Part shown: positions 8,414-16,894 of the stretch, piece by piece
Position numbering within the stretch: the first letter of the stretch is position 1
How the letters are laid out: each line of letters opens with the position of its first letter
Assembly (NCBI GenBank): GCA_000385055.1
Contig: ARRL01000005.1
Coordinates: forward strand, 1 to 64,000
Reading direction: 5' to 3'
DNA: 64,000 nt
Source of the DNA: a gamma proteobacterium SCGC AAA168-P09
GTDB taxonomy: Bacteria; Pseudomonadota; Gammaproteobacteria; Magnimaribacterales; D2472
The notes under the pieces: generated by a model
What the model saw: only the letters and a program-made list of their open reading frames with translations
Told to the model about the DNA's origin: nothing
The model's database searches: none
Translations under genes and position numbers: made by a program

Positions 8414-9627
8414 GCATTACCAGTTGGTATATCTTTATAAGGCAAGCCTTTATCTGCTCTAGCATCTTGTGGTAAGCCAAGAACTCTTTCAGCAATAATA
8501 TTTTTCAGGATTTCATCAGTTCCTCCAGCAATTCTTAAGCCAGGAGCCCCCAACCAAGCATTTTGAAAGCTTTGAATTTCTGGATCATCAGTTTTCAGCA
8601 TGCCTGACATATCCAATGAATCCATTCCAAAATTACCAATGTCCTGAAGTTTATTTGCACTAACTATTTTTGTAATTGAAGCCTCTGGTCCAGGTGTTTC
8701 TCCTTTTGAAAGTGCAGACATTGTCCTTAGCTTAGTGTTCTTCAATCCGTTAGCTTCACAATACCAGTCTGCTATAGAAGATCTAACAGATTTATTATTA
8801 ATTAAAGGCTCACCTAAATCATCTTGACCTTTAGCCCATCTAAAAGCGTCTTCAACATCAGCACCATTAGCATCACCAACAGCAAGTCGCTCATTCATAA
8901 GGGTAGTAATAGCAACTTTCCATCCGTCACCTATTTCACCTAATCTTTGTGAATCTGGAACTACAACATCATTGAAATAGACTTCGTTAAAACTGGAGCC
9001 ACCAGTTATTTGCTTTATAGGTTTAACTTCTATGCCTGGAGATTTCATATCTATAAAAAAGAAAGTCATGCCTTTATGTTTTTCAAGATTAGCATCGTGC
9101 CTAACGACTAAAATACCATAATCAGAAAAATGTGCTCCAGAAGTCCATACTTTTTGACCGTTTATAATCCAATTATCACCATCTTGAACAGCCTTACTCC
9201 TTAATCCTGCAACATCAGATCCAGCTGATGGTTCAGAGAATAGTTGACACCATATCTCCTTTCCTTCAGCCATTGGCGGTAAATATCTTGCCTTTTGATT
9301 TTCTGAAGCATATTCCATCATCACAGGACCACACATCCCTAATCCAATTTCAAATATTCCTCTTGGAACATCAAATTTAGATTCTTCTTCGGACCATATA
9401 ATTCTCTCTATTGCAGATGCAGCAATTCCTCCATATTCTTTTGGCCAGTGCAACATAGCCCAACCAGCATCATATTTTTTTTTCTGCCAGTCTTTAGCAG
9501 CCTGAAGGTAATTTATATTTGCAAATTCATTTTTCTCCACACCTGTCTTAGGTTTTGCATTTTTTTCTAACCATTCTCGGCATTTTTTTCTAAAATTTGC
9601 TTGTTCTTGATTGTCTTTAAAGTCCAT
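8410..9627 (-). CDS. Acyl-CoA dehydrogenase (large subunit of a paired set)
   Basis: FAD flavoprotein expected to form a 2,3-double bond in an acyl-CoA. It has 405 residues. Family blocks seen: WCQLFSEPSAGSDVAGL, GQKVWTSGAHFSDYGIL, the FAD-contact region NERLAVGDANGA, and GGTDEILKNIIAERVLG near the end. At the place where medium-chain enzymes carry the catalytic Glu (YEGT) this protein has GGT, so any base must sit elsewhere. It is downstream of a second, smaller acyl-CoA dehydrogenase with an 8-base gap and a clear AGAGG ribosome site, like the two-gene heteromeric acyl-CoA dehydrogenases of sterol-degrading bacteria. Substrate unknown. Confidence 0.88.
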   Translation of the reverse strand: MDFKDNQEQANFRKKCREWLEKNAKPKTGVEKNEFANINYLQAAKDWQKKKYDAGWAMLHWPKEYGGIAASAIERIIWSEEESKFDVPRGIFEIGLGMCGPVMMEYASENQKARYLPPMAEGKEIWCQLFSEPSAGSDVAGLRSKAVQDGDNWIINGQKVWTSGAHFSDYGILVVRHDANLEKHKGMTFFFIDMKSPGIEVKPIKQITGGSSFNEVYFNDVVVPDSQRLGEIGDGWKVAITTLMNERLAVGDANGADVEDAFRWAKGQDDLGEPLINNKSVRSSIADWYCEANGLKNTKLRTMSALSKGETPGPEASITKIVSANKLQDIGNFGMDSLDMSGMLKTDDPEIQSFQNAWLGAPGLRIAGGTDEILKNIIAERVLGLPQDARADKGLPYKDIPTGNA

Positions 9628-9635
9628 TCTTTCCT

Positions 9636-10748
9636 CTAGTTAATGTTTGATTTTTCTAAACTTGAAACAAGTTTTTCTTTCCAGTTTGAAAGAGAGCCAA
9701 TATTTAATGAAAGCAATTTAGATCTTTTATAGAAAAGATGACAGTCATACTCCCACGTAAAACCATTGCCTCCATGCGTCTGTATATTTTCTTTTGAGCA
9801 TAATTGAAATGCTTTTGTAGCACTCACTCTGGCTGTTGCAGCAGCAACAGGTAGGTCTGAAGATTCAGAAGATAAAGCCCAAGCAGCATAATATGAATTT
9901 GATTTCGCTAAAGTTATTGCAACATACATATCTGCTAACTTATGTTTCACTCCTTGAAAAGAACCAATTGGTTTTCCAAATGCATACCTCTCTTTTGCAT
10001 AGTTTACAGCCATATCAAGTGTTGCTTGAGATCCTCCTACTTGTTCAAAACTAAACAATACAGCAGCTTGATTAATTATTGATTCATACAAATCCCAACC
10101 ATTACCTTCTTCTCCAACTAGAATACTCGGAGTATTTTCTAACTCAACACAGAAGTGACCTCTACTTCCATCTACAGTATCTTGCTTCAAAATGTTCAAA
10201 CTTTTATCTTTATGATCTATTAGCCTCAAATCTATTCCATTAGACGATTTACAGACAATAATCGAATGAGTTGCAATGCCTGCATCAGGTACCGCAATTT
10301 TTTTACCAGTAATTTTATTATTTAAAACCTCAGTCTTAATATTAGATGAAGATGGAGCCATAAAATCTTCTGTAACTGCAAGTGTGCCAACTATCTCTCC
10401 GCTGACAAGTTTTGGCAAGATATCTTTTTTAAGTTCTTCACTTCCATATTTGATGACAGCTTCTGTAAATAAATACACAGAAGATGAGTAGGGTACAGGA
10501 GCCAAAAATCTACCTAATTCCTCTGCAATTACACATAATTCTAGATGACCAAGTCCAAGCCCATCAAAATTTTCAGGAATTCTAATACCTGTCCAACCCA
10601 ATGCAACTATTTTTCGCCAAAGGTCTACATCTAGAGAGCTGGATTCATCTAAGATTTCTCTATTTCTTTTTATACTCTCTTCTTTTTCAAGAAATTTTCT
10701 AGCCTCGTTTTGAAGAAACTTTTGATCATCTGAAAAATCTAAATTCAT
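9636..10748 (-). CDS. Acyl-CoA dehydrogenase (small subunit of a paired set)
   Basis: Has 370 residues with the acyl-CoA dehydrogenase fold: LDFSDDQKFLQNEARKFL at the start, IPENFDGLGLGHLEL, FEQVGGSQATLDMAVNYAKER (the FAD-binding Arg region) and IQTHGGNGFTWEYDCHLFYKR near the C-terminus. The middle domain is shorter and more divergent than in its neighbour. The partner gene follows in the same operon, so an alpha2-beta2 enzyme is likely. Transcription starts in the 59-bp AT-rich gap shared with the divergent gene at 10808. Fatty acid or steroid side-chain oxidation is possible; the sequence does not decide. Confidence 0.85.
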   Translation of the reverse strand: MNLDFSDDQKFLQNEARKFLEKEESIKRNREILDESSSLDVDLWRKIVALGWTGIRIPENFDGLGLGHLELCVIAEELGRFLAPVPYSSSVYLFTEAVIKYGSEELKKDILPKLVSGEIVGTLAVTEDFMAPSSSNIKTEVLNNKITGKKIAVPDAGIATHSIIVCKSSNGIDLRLIDHKDKSLNILKQDTVDGSRGHFCVELENTPSILVGEEGNGWDLYESIINQAAVLFSFEQVGGSQATLDMAVNYAKERYAFGKPIGSFQGVKHKLADMYVAITLAKSNSYYAAWALSSESSDLPVAAATARVSATKAFQLCSKENIQTHGGNGFTWEYDCHLFYKRSKLLSLNIGSLSNWKEKLVSSLEKSNIN

Positions 10749-10807
10749 ATATACTCTTTTTAGTTATTGTAAAATATATTGTATGTTAATTATTAATATT
10801 ACTTTTA

Positions 10808-11437
10808 ATGAATAAAGATATCAGACCAGACAAAACATCTCCAGCATATTTAAAGAAAAATAATTCTGGAGGCTTATTTAGAGGCTTTTTATACGTTCTA
10901 TTGTTTATGAGTATATTAATTTTAGCTATTTCGCAAAATTATATTTCTAAGTCCATTAGTTCAAAAATCATATCCTCAGAAGATAGACTCACTATTATTG
11001 AAGAACAAATGAACATTGCTGACGAAATTAATAATGATTCACTTACTGATATATCTTCTTCAATACAATTTTTAGACAAAGAAATAAGGAAGCTATGGGA
11101 TTTAAGTAATAAAAGAAATAAAGTAAATATTTCAAAGCTCACTGCTTCTAATAATGATCTTGGTAAATCAATCGAAGATATAAATCAATTGCTATTAGAA
11201 TATAAAAAAAATATAGATGCTAATACCTCTTTTATTGATGAAAATAGTGCATCACTATTAGAATTAAAAAGTATGAAAATTAAGCTGAAATCATTAGAAA
11301 CTCAATTAATGCTTTTGGATGACTCTGTCCAGGCTTTAAATAATTATAAAAAACAACTAAATCAATCGATTTTAGAGATACAAACAGAAATATCAATAAT
11401 GAACCAAGAAACTGAAGCAGTAGATATTCTAAATTGA
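10808..11437 (+). CDS. Membrane-anchored coiled-coil protein of unknown function
   Basis: Not recognised. It has 209 residues: a short basic cytoplasmic tail, one membrane segment at about 23-43 (FRGFLYVLLFMSILILAI), then a long region rich in Leu, Ile, Lys, Glu, Asn and Ser with heptad-like spacing, predicted as a periplasmic coiled coil. No enzymatic motif is visible. It is transcribed away from the acyl-CoA dehydrogenase pair. A structural or envelope-spanning role is a guess. Confidence 0.6.
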   Translation: MNKDIRPDKTSPAYLKKNNSGGLFRGFLYVLLFMSILILAISQNYISKSISSKIISSEDRLTIIEEQMNIADEINNDSLTDISSSIQFLDKEIRKLWDLSNKRNKVNISKLTASNNDLGKSIEDINQLLLEYKKNIDANTSFIDENSASLLELKSMKIKLKSLETQLMLLDDSVQALNNYKKQLNQSILEIQTEISIMNQETEAVDILN

Positions 11438-11470
11438 CAATATTATTATAAATGTTAGCTTTATAGCATT

Positions 11471-11683
11471 ATGAATAGAACATTTTTACAAATTTTTCTT
11501 TTATTAGCATTTATTCCTTTAGCTATTTTGGTTGGTTACGGGGTTTTGGTAGTTGCTCCTATTTTTTGCTGCTTCCTTGCGATAAATTCATATAAGTTTA
11601 AAAATTATAAAGAAATGTACATTTGGATGGGTGTAGGAGTCTTGTCATTCTTTTTAGCCTTATATATGCTAGGTGTACTATGA
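11471..11683 (+). CDS. Small integral membrane protein
   Basis: Has 70 residues, nearly all hydrophobic, with about two to three membrane segments separated by a short polar stretch (NSYKFKNYKEMY). The stop codon overlaps the ATG of the next gene (ATGA at 11680-11683), which supports it being translated. No family recognised. Confidence 0.55.
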   Translation: MNRTFLQIFLLLAFIPLAILVGYGVLVVAPIFCCFLAINSYKFKNYKEMYIWMGVGVLSFFLALYMLGVL

Positions 11684-12069
11684 TTCTGGTAAAAATCTTT
11701 ATTTTTTGCCTTTCAGCTTTATTTTTAGTTGCAGGCATAACAACAATATTATCACCTGATGTTAATACTATCTTTATACCGATAGTTGTAGAAACTATTC
11801 AAGAGGCCCATTTTGTAAGAGGATATGCTGGTTTTGTTGCTGCTATTGGCTATTTGTCTATGAGATTTTTATATTCATCATCAAAAGTTCAAGTAGGCTC
11901 TATATGCTTATATATAATAGCGGTAATGCTGGTTTCAAAAATTTTTAGTTTTATTTATGATGGTTACACAATCTTTTCTATTGCAGGTACTATCATGGGA
12001 GCTATTATGGCAATTAGTTTATATCTGCTGCAGAAAACAAGAAAAGATCAACTTGACTATAATTTATAA
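11680..12069 (+). CDS. Four-helix membrane protein, DUF4345-like
   Basis: Has 129 residues from the ATG at 11680; a longer frame begins at 11623, but the ATGA overlap with the previous gene and the hydrophobic start MILVKIFIF favour this one. About four membrane helices. The RGYAGFVAAIGYLS block, following an acidic-aromatic loop (ETIQEAHFV), resembles the DUF4345 family, as does the protein at 17440. No function is known for that family. tRNA-Leu follows on the same strand. Confidence 0.55.
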   Translation: MILVKIFIFCLSALFLVAGITTILSPDVNTIFIPIVVETIQEAHFVRGYAGFVAAIGYLSMRFLYSSSKVQVGSICLYIIAVMLVSKIFSFIYDGYTIFSIAGTIMGAIMAISLYLLQKTRKDQLDYNL

Positions 12070-12076
12070 ATTAATC

Positions 12077-12106
12077 TTTCCATAACATAATAATAATCTA
12101 TATAAT
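12077..12106 (+). promoter_or_regulatory. Promoter of tRNA-Leu
   Basis: A -10 box TATAAT (12101-12106) lies 10 bases before the tRNA. A weak -35, TTTCCA (12077-12082), is 18 bases upstream of it. Confidence 0.55.
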
Positions 12107-12116
12107 GCTCCAATCT

Positions 12117-12201
12117 GGGGATGTGGTGGAACTGGTAGACACGCTTGGCTTAGAACCAAGTGCCGCAAGGCGTGGGGGTTCGACTCCCTCCATCCCTACC
12201 A
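12117..12201 (+). tRNA. tRNA-Leu (anticodon UAG)
   Basis: An 85-base cloverleaf with the long variable arm of class II tRNAs (GTGCCGCAAGGCGT region). The acceptor stem GGGGATG pairs with CATCCCT (G-U at the end pair). The anticodon loop CTTAGAA in the stem CTTGG/CCAAG gives UAG. The T loop is GTTCGAC, and CCA is encoded. Confidence 0.95.
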
Positions 12202-12281
12202 ATTGAAAGGCCTGTAGTATTTAAAATATATCTAAAAATATATACAAATCGAAATCATTTTAAATATTGACAATGAATAAA

Positions 12282-12310
12282 TTGCTTGTATTCTTCATGC
12301 GGTTTATAAT
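12282..12310 (+). promoter_or_regulatory. Promoter of the TonB receptor gene
   Basis: TTGCTT (12282-12287), a 17-base spacer and TATAAT (12305-12310). A second possibility just upstream is TTGACA (12267-12272), 16 bases, TATTCT (12289-12294). The leader then carries AGAGGAA before the ATG at 12352. Nothing else is seen in the 150 bases after the tRNA. Confidence 0.55.
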
Positions 12311-12351
12311 TTACTAATATAAATAAGCTTTTTTTAAAGAGGAAATTAAAC

Positions 12352-14748
12352 ATGAAAAATGTAAAGCTGTTAATGTTAATGTTGCTCCCATTTGTTCTGG
12401 TTTCGCAAGAAGTCGAGGAAGTGGTCGTAACAGCTAATAAAAAAGAACAAACTCTTCAGGATATTCCAATGAATATTTCTGTTATTTCAGAGGCCACTAT
12501 TGATGAGCGTGGTATTTCTAATCCAGAAGACTATCTTCGAACATTAGCTGGTGTTTCTACTCCAGGTGGCTCTGACTACTATACATTCAGAGGTTTAAAC
12601 ACATCCACTTCACAAAGATCTCCAGGAACATCATCCACTTATGTAGATGAGGTGAATGGTTCTTTAATGGGTCTTTTTGACATTGAGAGAGTTGAAGTTC
12701 TTAGAGGTCCCCAAGGAACCTTATATGGATCCAATGCTATTGGTGGAACAATAAGATATATCACTAATAAACCAGATACTTCAGGTTCTTATGGAAAAGT
12801 AAGAGTTGGTTATGGCTCAAAAAGACTTGCAACTGATCCTGAAACTTCAATTGAAGCTATGTATAACTTACCATTATCTGATTCTATGGCCATAAGAGCT
12901 GTATATTCTCAACTTGTTTCTCCTGGAATATATAAAAACATTCAGACTGGAAACACTGTTGGTGAAGAAGATGATTCTCAGCTAATGTTAACCCTTGGTT
13001 TTGATAACGGTAAAAGATTTAATGGACAAGTAAGATACTTTTATGCCAATAACAAAGCATTTGGTATCCTTGAGCCTGGACAAAGTAAGCCTGGTAGTGC
13101 TGATGTTTATGTTGAAGGTTGTCCACAAGCTTCAAGTTGGTGGTATAACTTTGATGGAGATCCAACTTGTTCACGTTTAAGTGCTATTTCTACTTTCGCA
13201 GCTTCAGAAGCAGACTATCCTAATGGTGGGTCTGTGCTTACTGACTATGATCCAAGATTTGCTCATGCTTTAGCAGCGGATGAATCAGAAGAGGCTAGAA
13301 CAGAGATGTTTTCCATAGTTCTTAATTCAGATTTTGGATTATTTGATGCTGTTTTAGTTTATTCAGATAGAAAAATCACTGAAGATGCTGTTACGGATTG
13401 GGCTAGAATTGATATGGATGATTATGTGCCCGCACCATTGATTATTGAAGGGGATCGAACAAATAGAGAAACAACTGAACTAAGACTTACCTCTAAACCA
13501 GGTCAATTCGAATGGACAGTTGGCTACTATTCATATGACTGGAGCGAAGAGCCTAATTCAGTTAGTCAAACTCAATACGCAGTATCTAATTATTGGCTTG
13601 AATATGTTGCTTCAATTGCAGCTGGTTTAGATCCAGCTGATTATGATGCAACTGCATATTGTCCTCCATTTTGTGAAGGTCATTTAGGTTATCCAAATCT
13701 CTATTATGCTTCATATACTGAATATAATTGGGAAAGTGAAGAATCAGGATTTGCCCAGATTGATTATCATGTTAATGATAAATTAACTCTAACTTATGGA
13801 ATAAGAGATTATAATCTTTCTGATGCTTCAAAGTCATTTCAGTACGGTGTTTTCTATATGGCTAATACTGGCTGTGATCAATTTATTGATAATGTTATAG
13901 TCCCTGGCGGCGCTCCCGCAGGAACTCAGTGTGCAGAATTATCTGGTTCTGAAGGTGATACAAGGACTAAGTATGCAATTAGTTATGAAGTAAATGATGA
14001 CTTAACTTTATATACTACAAGAGCAGCTGGATATAGACCTGGTGGAAACCAAGCACCTCTCCCTCCATCATGCAGTAGTGATGAAACAGCTGGTGATACC
14101 TGGGCTCCTAGATTTAATTCAGATGAAGCAGAAACTACTGAATTTGGTATGAAAGCAAGAGGAGATAATTACACTGCTAATGTTACTTACTTCCAGGTTG
14201 ATTGGGATGGTATTATTATCTCAGTAACTCCTGGTTGTGGTTGGTCTTATAACTTTAATGGTGGTAAGGCAGAAACATCAGGCTGGGAAGTTGAATTTAC
14301 ATACGGTCTAACCGATGCACTTTCCTTAGATTTTGCAGGAAGCAATATGGAGGCAATAACCACTATAGATATTGAATCTTTAGGGGCTGCTGCTGGTGAT
14401 AGACTTCCCAACACTGTCGAGACTCAATGGAACTTTGGTATAGTTTTAGATACAACAATTTTAACAGTACCTTCTTATGCAAGATTAGATGTTAATTATT
14501 ATGGCGATAGCTTTAACACTTTTGCAGAAAATCCTAATTCAAGCTCACCTGAATATACTAAGTTAAACTTTAACTTAGGCATGGATTTAAGTGAATCATC
14601 TAAGCTGTCATTATCGGTTGACAATTTGCTTGATGAAAGAACTGAGGCATATATTTACGCAGTAGAAGATACATCGTGGAGACCTAGAAACTGGATGCAG
14701 TGGATACCTCCAAGAACAGTATCAGTAAAATATAGTTACAGCTTCTAA
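12352..14748 (+). CDS. TonB-dependent outer-membrane receptor
   Basis: Imports a ligand across the outer membrane using the energised TonB-ExbBD complex. It has 798 residues: signal peptide about 1-19, a TonB-box-like EEVVVTANKKEQ, and the plug domain about 35-150 (QDIPMNISVIS, VEVLRGPQGTLYGSNAIGGTIRYIT). A beta barrel ends in the terminal aromatic Phe (VKYSYSF) needed for outer-membrane insertion. The VVVTANKKEQTLQDIP start is typical of the large CirA/FecA-like group of marine bacteria, where ligands are rarely predictable. A strong terminator follows and then an MFS transporter and AMP nucleosidase on the same strand, which may point to a nucleotide-type or other organic ligand (inference). 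Confidence 0.93.
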   Translation: MKNVKLLMLMLLPFVLVSQEVEEVVVTANKKEQTLQDIPMNISVISEATIDERGISNPEDYLRTLAGVSTPGGSDYYTFRGLNTSTSQRSPGTSSTYVDEVNGSLMGLFDIERVEVLRGPQGTLYGSNAIGGTIRYITNKPDTSGSYGKVRVGYGSKRLATDPETSIEAMYNLPLSDSMAIRAVYSQLVSPGIYKNIQTGNTVGEEDDSQLMLTLGFDNGKRFNGQVRYFYANNKAFGILEPGQSKPGSADVYVEGCPQASSWWYNFDGDPTCSRLSAISTFAASEADYPNGGSVLTDYDPRFAHALAADESEEARTEMFSIVLNSDFGLFDAVLVYSDRKITEDAVTDWARIDMDDYVPAPLIIEGDRTNRETTELRLTSKPGQFEWTVGYYSYDWSEEPNSVSQTQYAVSNYWLEYVASIAAGLDPADYDATAYCPPFCEGHLGYPNLYYASYTEYNWESEESGFAQIDYHVNDKLTLTYGIRDYNLSDASKSFQYGVFYMANTGCDQFIDNVIVPGGAPAGTQCAELSGSEGDTRTKYAISYEVNDDLTLYTTRAAGYRPGGNQAPLPPSCSSDETAGDTWAPRFNSDEAETTEFGMKARGDNYTANVTYFQVDWDGIIISVTPGCGWSYNFNGGKAETSGWEVEFTYGLTDALSLDFAGSNMEAITTIDIESLGAAAGDRLPNTVETQWNFGIVLDTTILTVPSYARLDVNYYGDSFNTFAENPNSSSPEYTKLNFNLGMDLSESSKLSLSVDNLLDERTEAYIYAVEDTSWRPRNWMQWIPPRTVSVKYSYSF

Positions 14749-14769
14749 GTTAAAAATAACTTATACTTC

Positions 14770-14795
14770 AAAAGCCCCTTTACGGGGCTTTTTTT
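14770..14795 (+). terminator. Rho-independent terminator after the TonB receptor gene
   Basis: Stem AGCCCC/GGGGCT (14773-14778 with 14784-14789), loop TTTAC, followed by a run of seven T. This is the clearest intrinsic terminator in the window. Confidence 0.9.
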
Positions 14796-14808
14796 ATGAA
14801 TATATAAA

Positions 14809-16065
14809 ATGAAAATACCAATTAGATTTAGACTAGTCTTTATGTCATTTTTGGCAGTTTTTATCTGTTACATTGATCGTATAAATATTTCTGTAGCTAT
14901 TATCCCAATGCAAGAACAATTTGGCTGGAATGAAGCTCAGATTGGTATTATTTTTTCTGTTTTTTATGCTGGTTATTTTATCTCAATGGCTCTCGGTGGA
15001 TTTTTAGCTGATAAATATGGAGGTAAAGTTGTTTTAGGTCTGGGAGTTTTATTATGGTCATTATTTACAATCTTAACTCCAGTATTTTCTTACAATGGTT
15101 TTTTTGCGTTGCTTTTTATAAGAGTTTTAATAGGGATGGGAGAGGGTATAACTTTTCCTTCATGGCATTCTTTGTATGCACACTGGATACCATTCAAAGA
15201 AAGAACTAGAGTTATAGCAATTACTAATAGTGGCATACCTATAGGTACAATATTTGCCTACATTGTTTCAGCTCTAATAATTGCATCTTATTCATGGGAG
15301 TGGGTGTTTTATTCTTTTGGTGCACTTGGCCTAATTTGGTTTTTTTTCTGGCAAAGATATATTTATGCCTACCCTCATCAGGATAAAAAAATTACAAATA
15401 AGGAATTAACACTTATTAAAAATGAAGCACCTGCTGATTCAACTGCATTAACAATTCCATTATCAAGTTTGTTAAGAAATCTTCCCTTTATGTCGATTTC
15501 CGTTGCAACATTTTGTAATAACTGGGCTTTATTTACTTTTTTATCTTATTTACCCAAGTTCGTTAATAGTCTGGGCGTGAGCTTAGATTCATCTGCTTTT
15601 TTATTAATGATTCTTATTCCAAGCATTGTTTCGGTAGCGGCTCTTATTTCAGGAGGTTATTTAGCTGATTACTTAATAAAAAATGGATATAAGGTTATTA
15701 AGGTTCGAAAAACTGTAAATACAATAGGTTTTTTTGGAGCAGCCTTTTGTTTATTTATGGTACCACTGCAAGAATCACTTATATCAATTATTATCTTGCT
15801 ATGTATTACTAATTTATGCACTGGAATAGGAGCTGGAGGTTTTGGTGTAAATCATGCAGACCTAGGCCCAAATTATACTGGTACTCTTTTTGGAATAGCT
15901 GGAAGTATTGGTATGATAGCTGCAATAATAAGCCCTTTAGTTGCAGGTTTTATTCTTGAACTTACAGGCTCATGGTCTTTAATATTTCATATATGTTCTG
16001 CCGTTTTAATTTTTGGTGGGGCTTTTTATTTAATTTTTGCGAGCGCTACAAAGCAGTTTAAATAA
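14809..16065 (+). CDS. MFS transporter, anion:cation symporter (SLC17-like) type
   Basis: Inner-membrane transporter of 418 residues with 12 predicted helices. N-terminal signature FICYIDRINISVAI, the MFS loop GGFLADKYGGK, and RVLIGMGEGITFPSWHSLYAHW, which is characteristic of the ACS/SLC17 group that moves organic anions (hexuronates, phthalates, sialic acid, glutamate, nucleotides). It lies between a TonB receptor and an AMP nucleosidase. The ATG is only 14 bases after the terminator's T run, so part of its expression may depend on read-through or on a promoter inside that hairpin region. Substrate not determined. Confidence 0.85.
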   Translation: MKIPIRFRLVFMSFLAVFICYIDRINISVAIIPMQEQFGWNEAQIGIIFSVFYAGYFISMALGGFLADKYGGKVVLGLGVLLWSLFTILTPVFSYNGFFALLFIRVLIGMGEGITFPSWHSLYAHWIPFKERTRVIAITNSGIPIGTIFAYIVSALIIASYSWEWVFYSFGALGLIWFFFWQRYIYAYPHQDKKITNKELTLIKNEAPADSTALTIPLSSLLRNLPFMSISVATFCNNWALFTFLSYLPKFVNSLGVSLDSSAFLLMILIPSIVSVAALISGGYLADYLIKNGYKVIKVRKTVNTIGFFGAAFCLFMVPLQESLISIIILLCITNLCTGIGAGGFGVNHADLGPNYTGTLFGIAGSIGMIAAIISPLVAGFILELTGSWSLIFHICSAVLIFGGAFYLIFASATKQFK

Positions 16066-16084
16066 TTTAAAAATTATATTTCTT

Positions 16085-16112
16085 TTTACATAAATTTATC
16101 TAAGGCTATAAT
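16085..16112 (+). promoter_or_regulatory. Promoter placing the amn start codon at the transcript start
   Basis: TTTACA (16085-16090), 16 bases, TATAAT (16107-16112). The ATG of the nucleosidase is at 16118, where a transcript from this -10 box would be expected to start, so the mRNA would be leaderless. No Shine-Dalgarno is present. Confidence 0.55.
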
Positions 16113-16117
16113 GATGA

Positions 16118-16891
16118 ATGGATACAAAATTAGAAATAGCAAAAAATTGGCTTCCTAGATACACTGGAATGCCATTAGAACAATTTGGTGAATATATTCT
16201 TATAACCAATTTTAAGGATTACGTAACTAAATTTTCAGAAAGGTTTTCTTCAGAAATTTATGGTGAAGGAAGGGCAATGCAAGCCTCCACCAACAATGAC
16301 GGCTTAACAATAATTAATTATGGTATTGGTTCACCCAATGCAGCAACAATTATGGATTTATTGGTTGCTGTAGCTCCTAAAGGGGTTCTTTTCTTAGGTA
16401 AATGTGGGGGTCTTAAGGATTCATCAGAAATTGGTAACTTTATTCTTCCAATTGGTGCCATTAGGGGTGATGGAACATCAAATGATTATTTTCCACCTGA
16501 AGTTCCTGCACTCCCATCATTTAAATTACATAAATTTGTTTCAGATATTGTCATTGAAAAAAATAGCGACTATAGAACAGGCGTAATTTTTACCACAAAC
16601 AGAAGAGTATGGGAGCATGATAAACCTTTTCTTAAAAGGTTAAAAAAGACTACCGCTATAGGTGTTGATATGGAAACAGCAACTGTTTTTTCTGTTGGAC
16701 ACTTTAACGAGATAGCTAGAGGAGCTTTGTTACTAGTATCTGACGTACCTTTAACTCCAGAGGGGGTTAAAACAGAAACTTCCGATAAACAAGTCACTCA
16801 AAAGTGGGTAGATCTTCATCTAGAAATTGGCATAAAAGCTATGACAGATATAGGTCAAAGCGGCGAAGAAATAAAGCATTTTAAATACTGA
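16118..16891 (+). CDS. amn: AMP nucleosidase, short form
   Basis: Hydrolyses AMP to adenine and ribose 5-phosphate, linking nucleotide breakdown to purine salvage. It has 257 residues, lacking the N-terminal regulatory half of the 484-residue E. coli enzyme. Clear family blocks: ENWLPRYTG-like NWLPRYTGMPLEQFG, INYGIGSPNAATIMDLL, FLGKCGGLK, GDGTSNDYFPPEVPALPSF, FTTNRRVWEHD, VDMETAT and LVSDVPLTPEGVKT. The acid pair in DMETAT and SD is the nucleoside phosphorylase-fold catalytic site. The short form is common in Bacteroidetes, so transfer is possible but not shown. It appears to have its own promoter directly upstream. Confidence 0.9.
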   Translation: MDTKLEIAKNWLPRYTGMPLEQFGEYILITNFKDYVTKFSERFSSEIYGEGRAMQASTNNDGLTIINYGIGSPNAATIMDLLVAVAPKGVLFLGKCGGLKDSSEIGNFILPIGAIRGDGTSNDYFPPEVPALPSFKLHKFVSDIVIEKNSDYRTGVIFTTNRRVWEHDKPFLKRLKKTTAIGVDMETATVFSVGHFNEIARGALLLVSDVPLTPEGVKTETSDKQVTQKWVDLHLEIGIKAMTDIGQSGEEIKHFKY

Positions 16892-16894
16892 TAA

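Noticed and set aside
11623-11679. Longer start for the DUF4345-like protein
   Set aside because: It would overlap the preceding small gene by 61 bases; the ATGA overlap start at 11680 is more natural.
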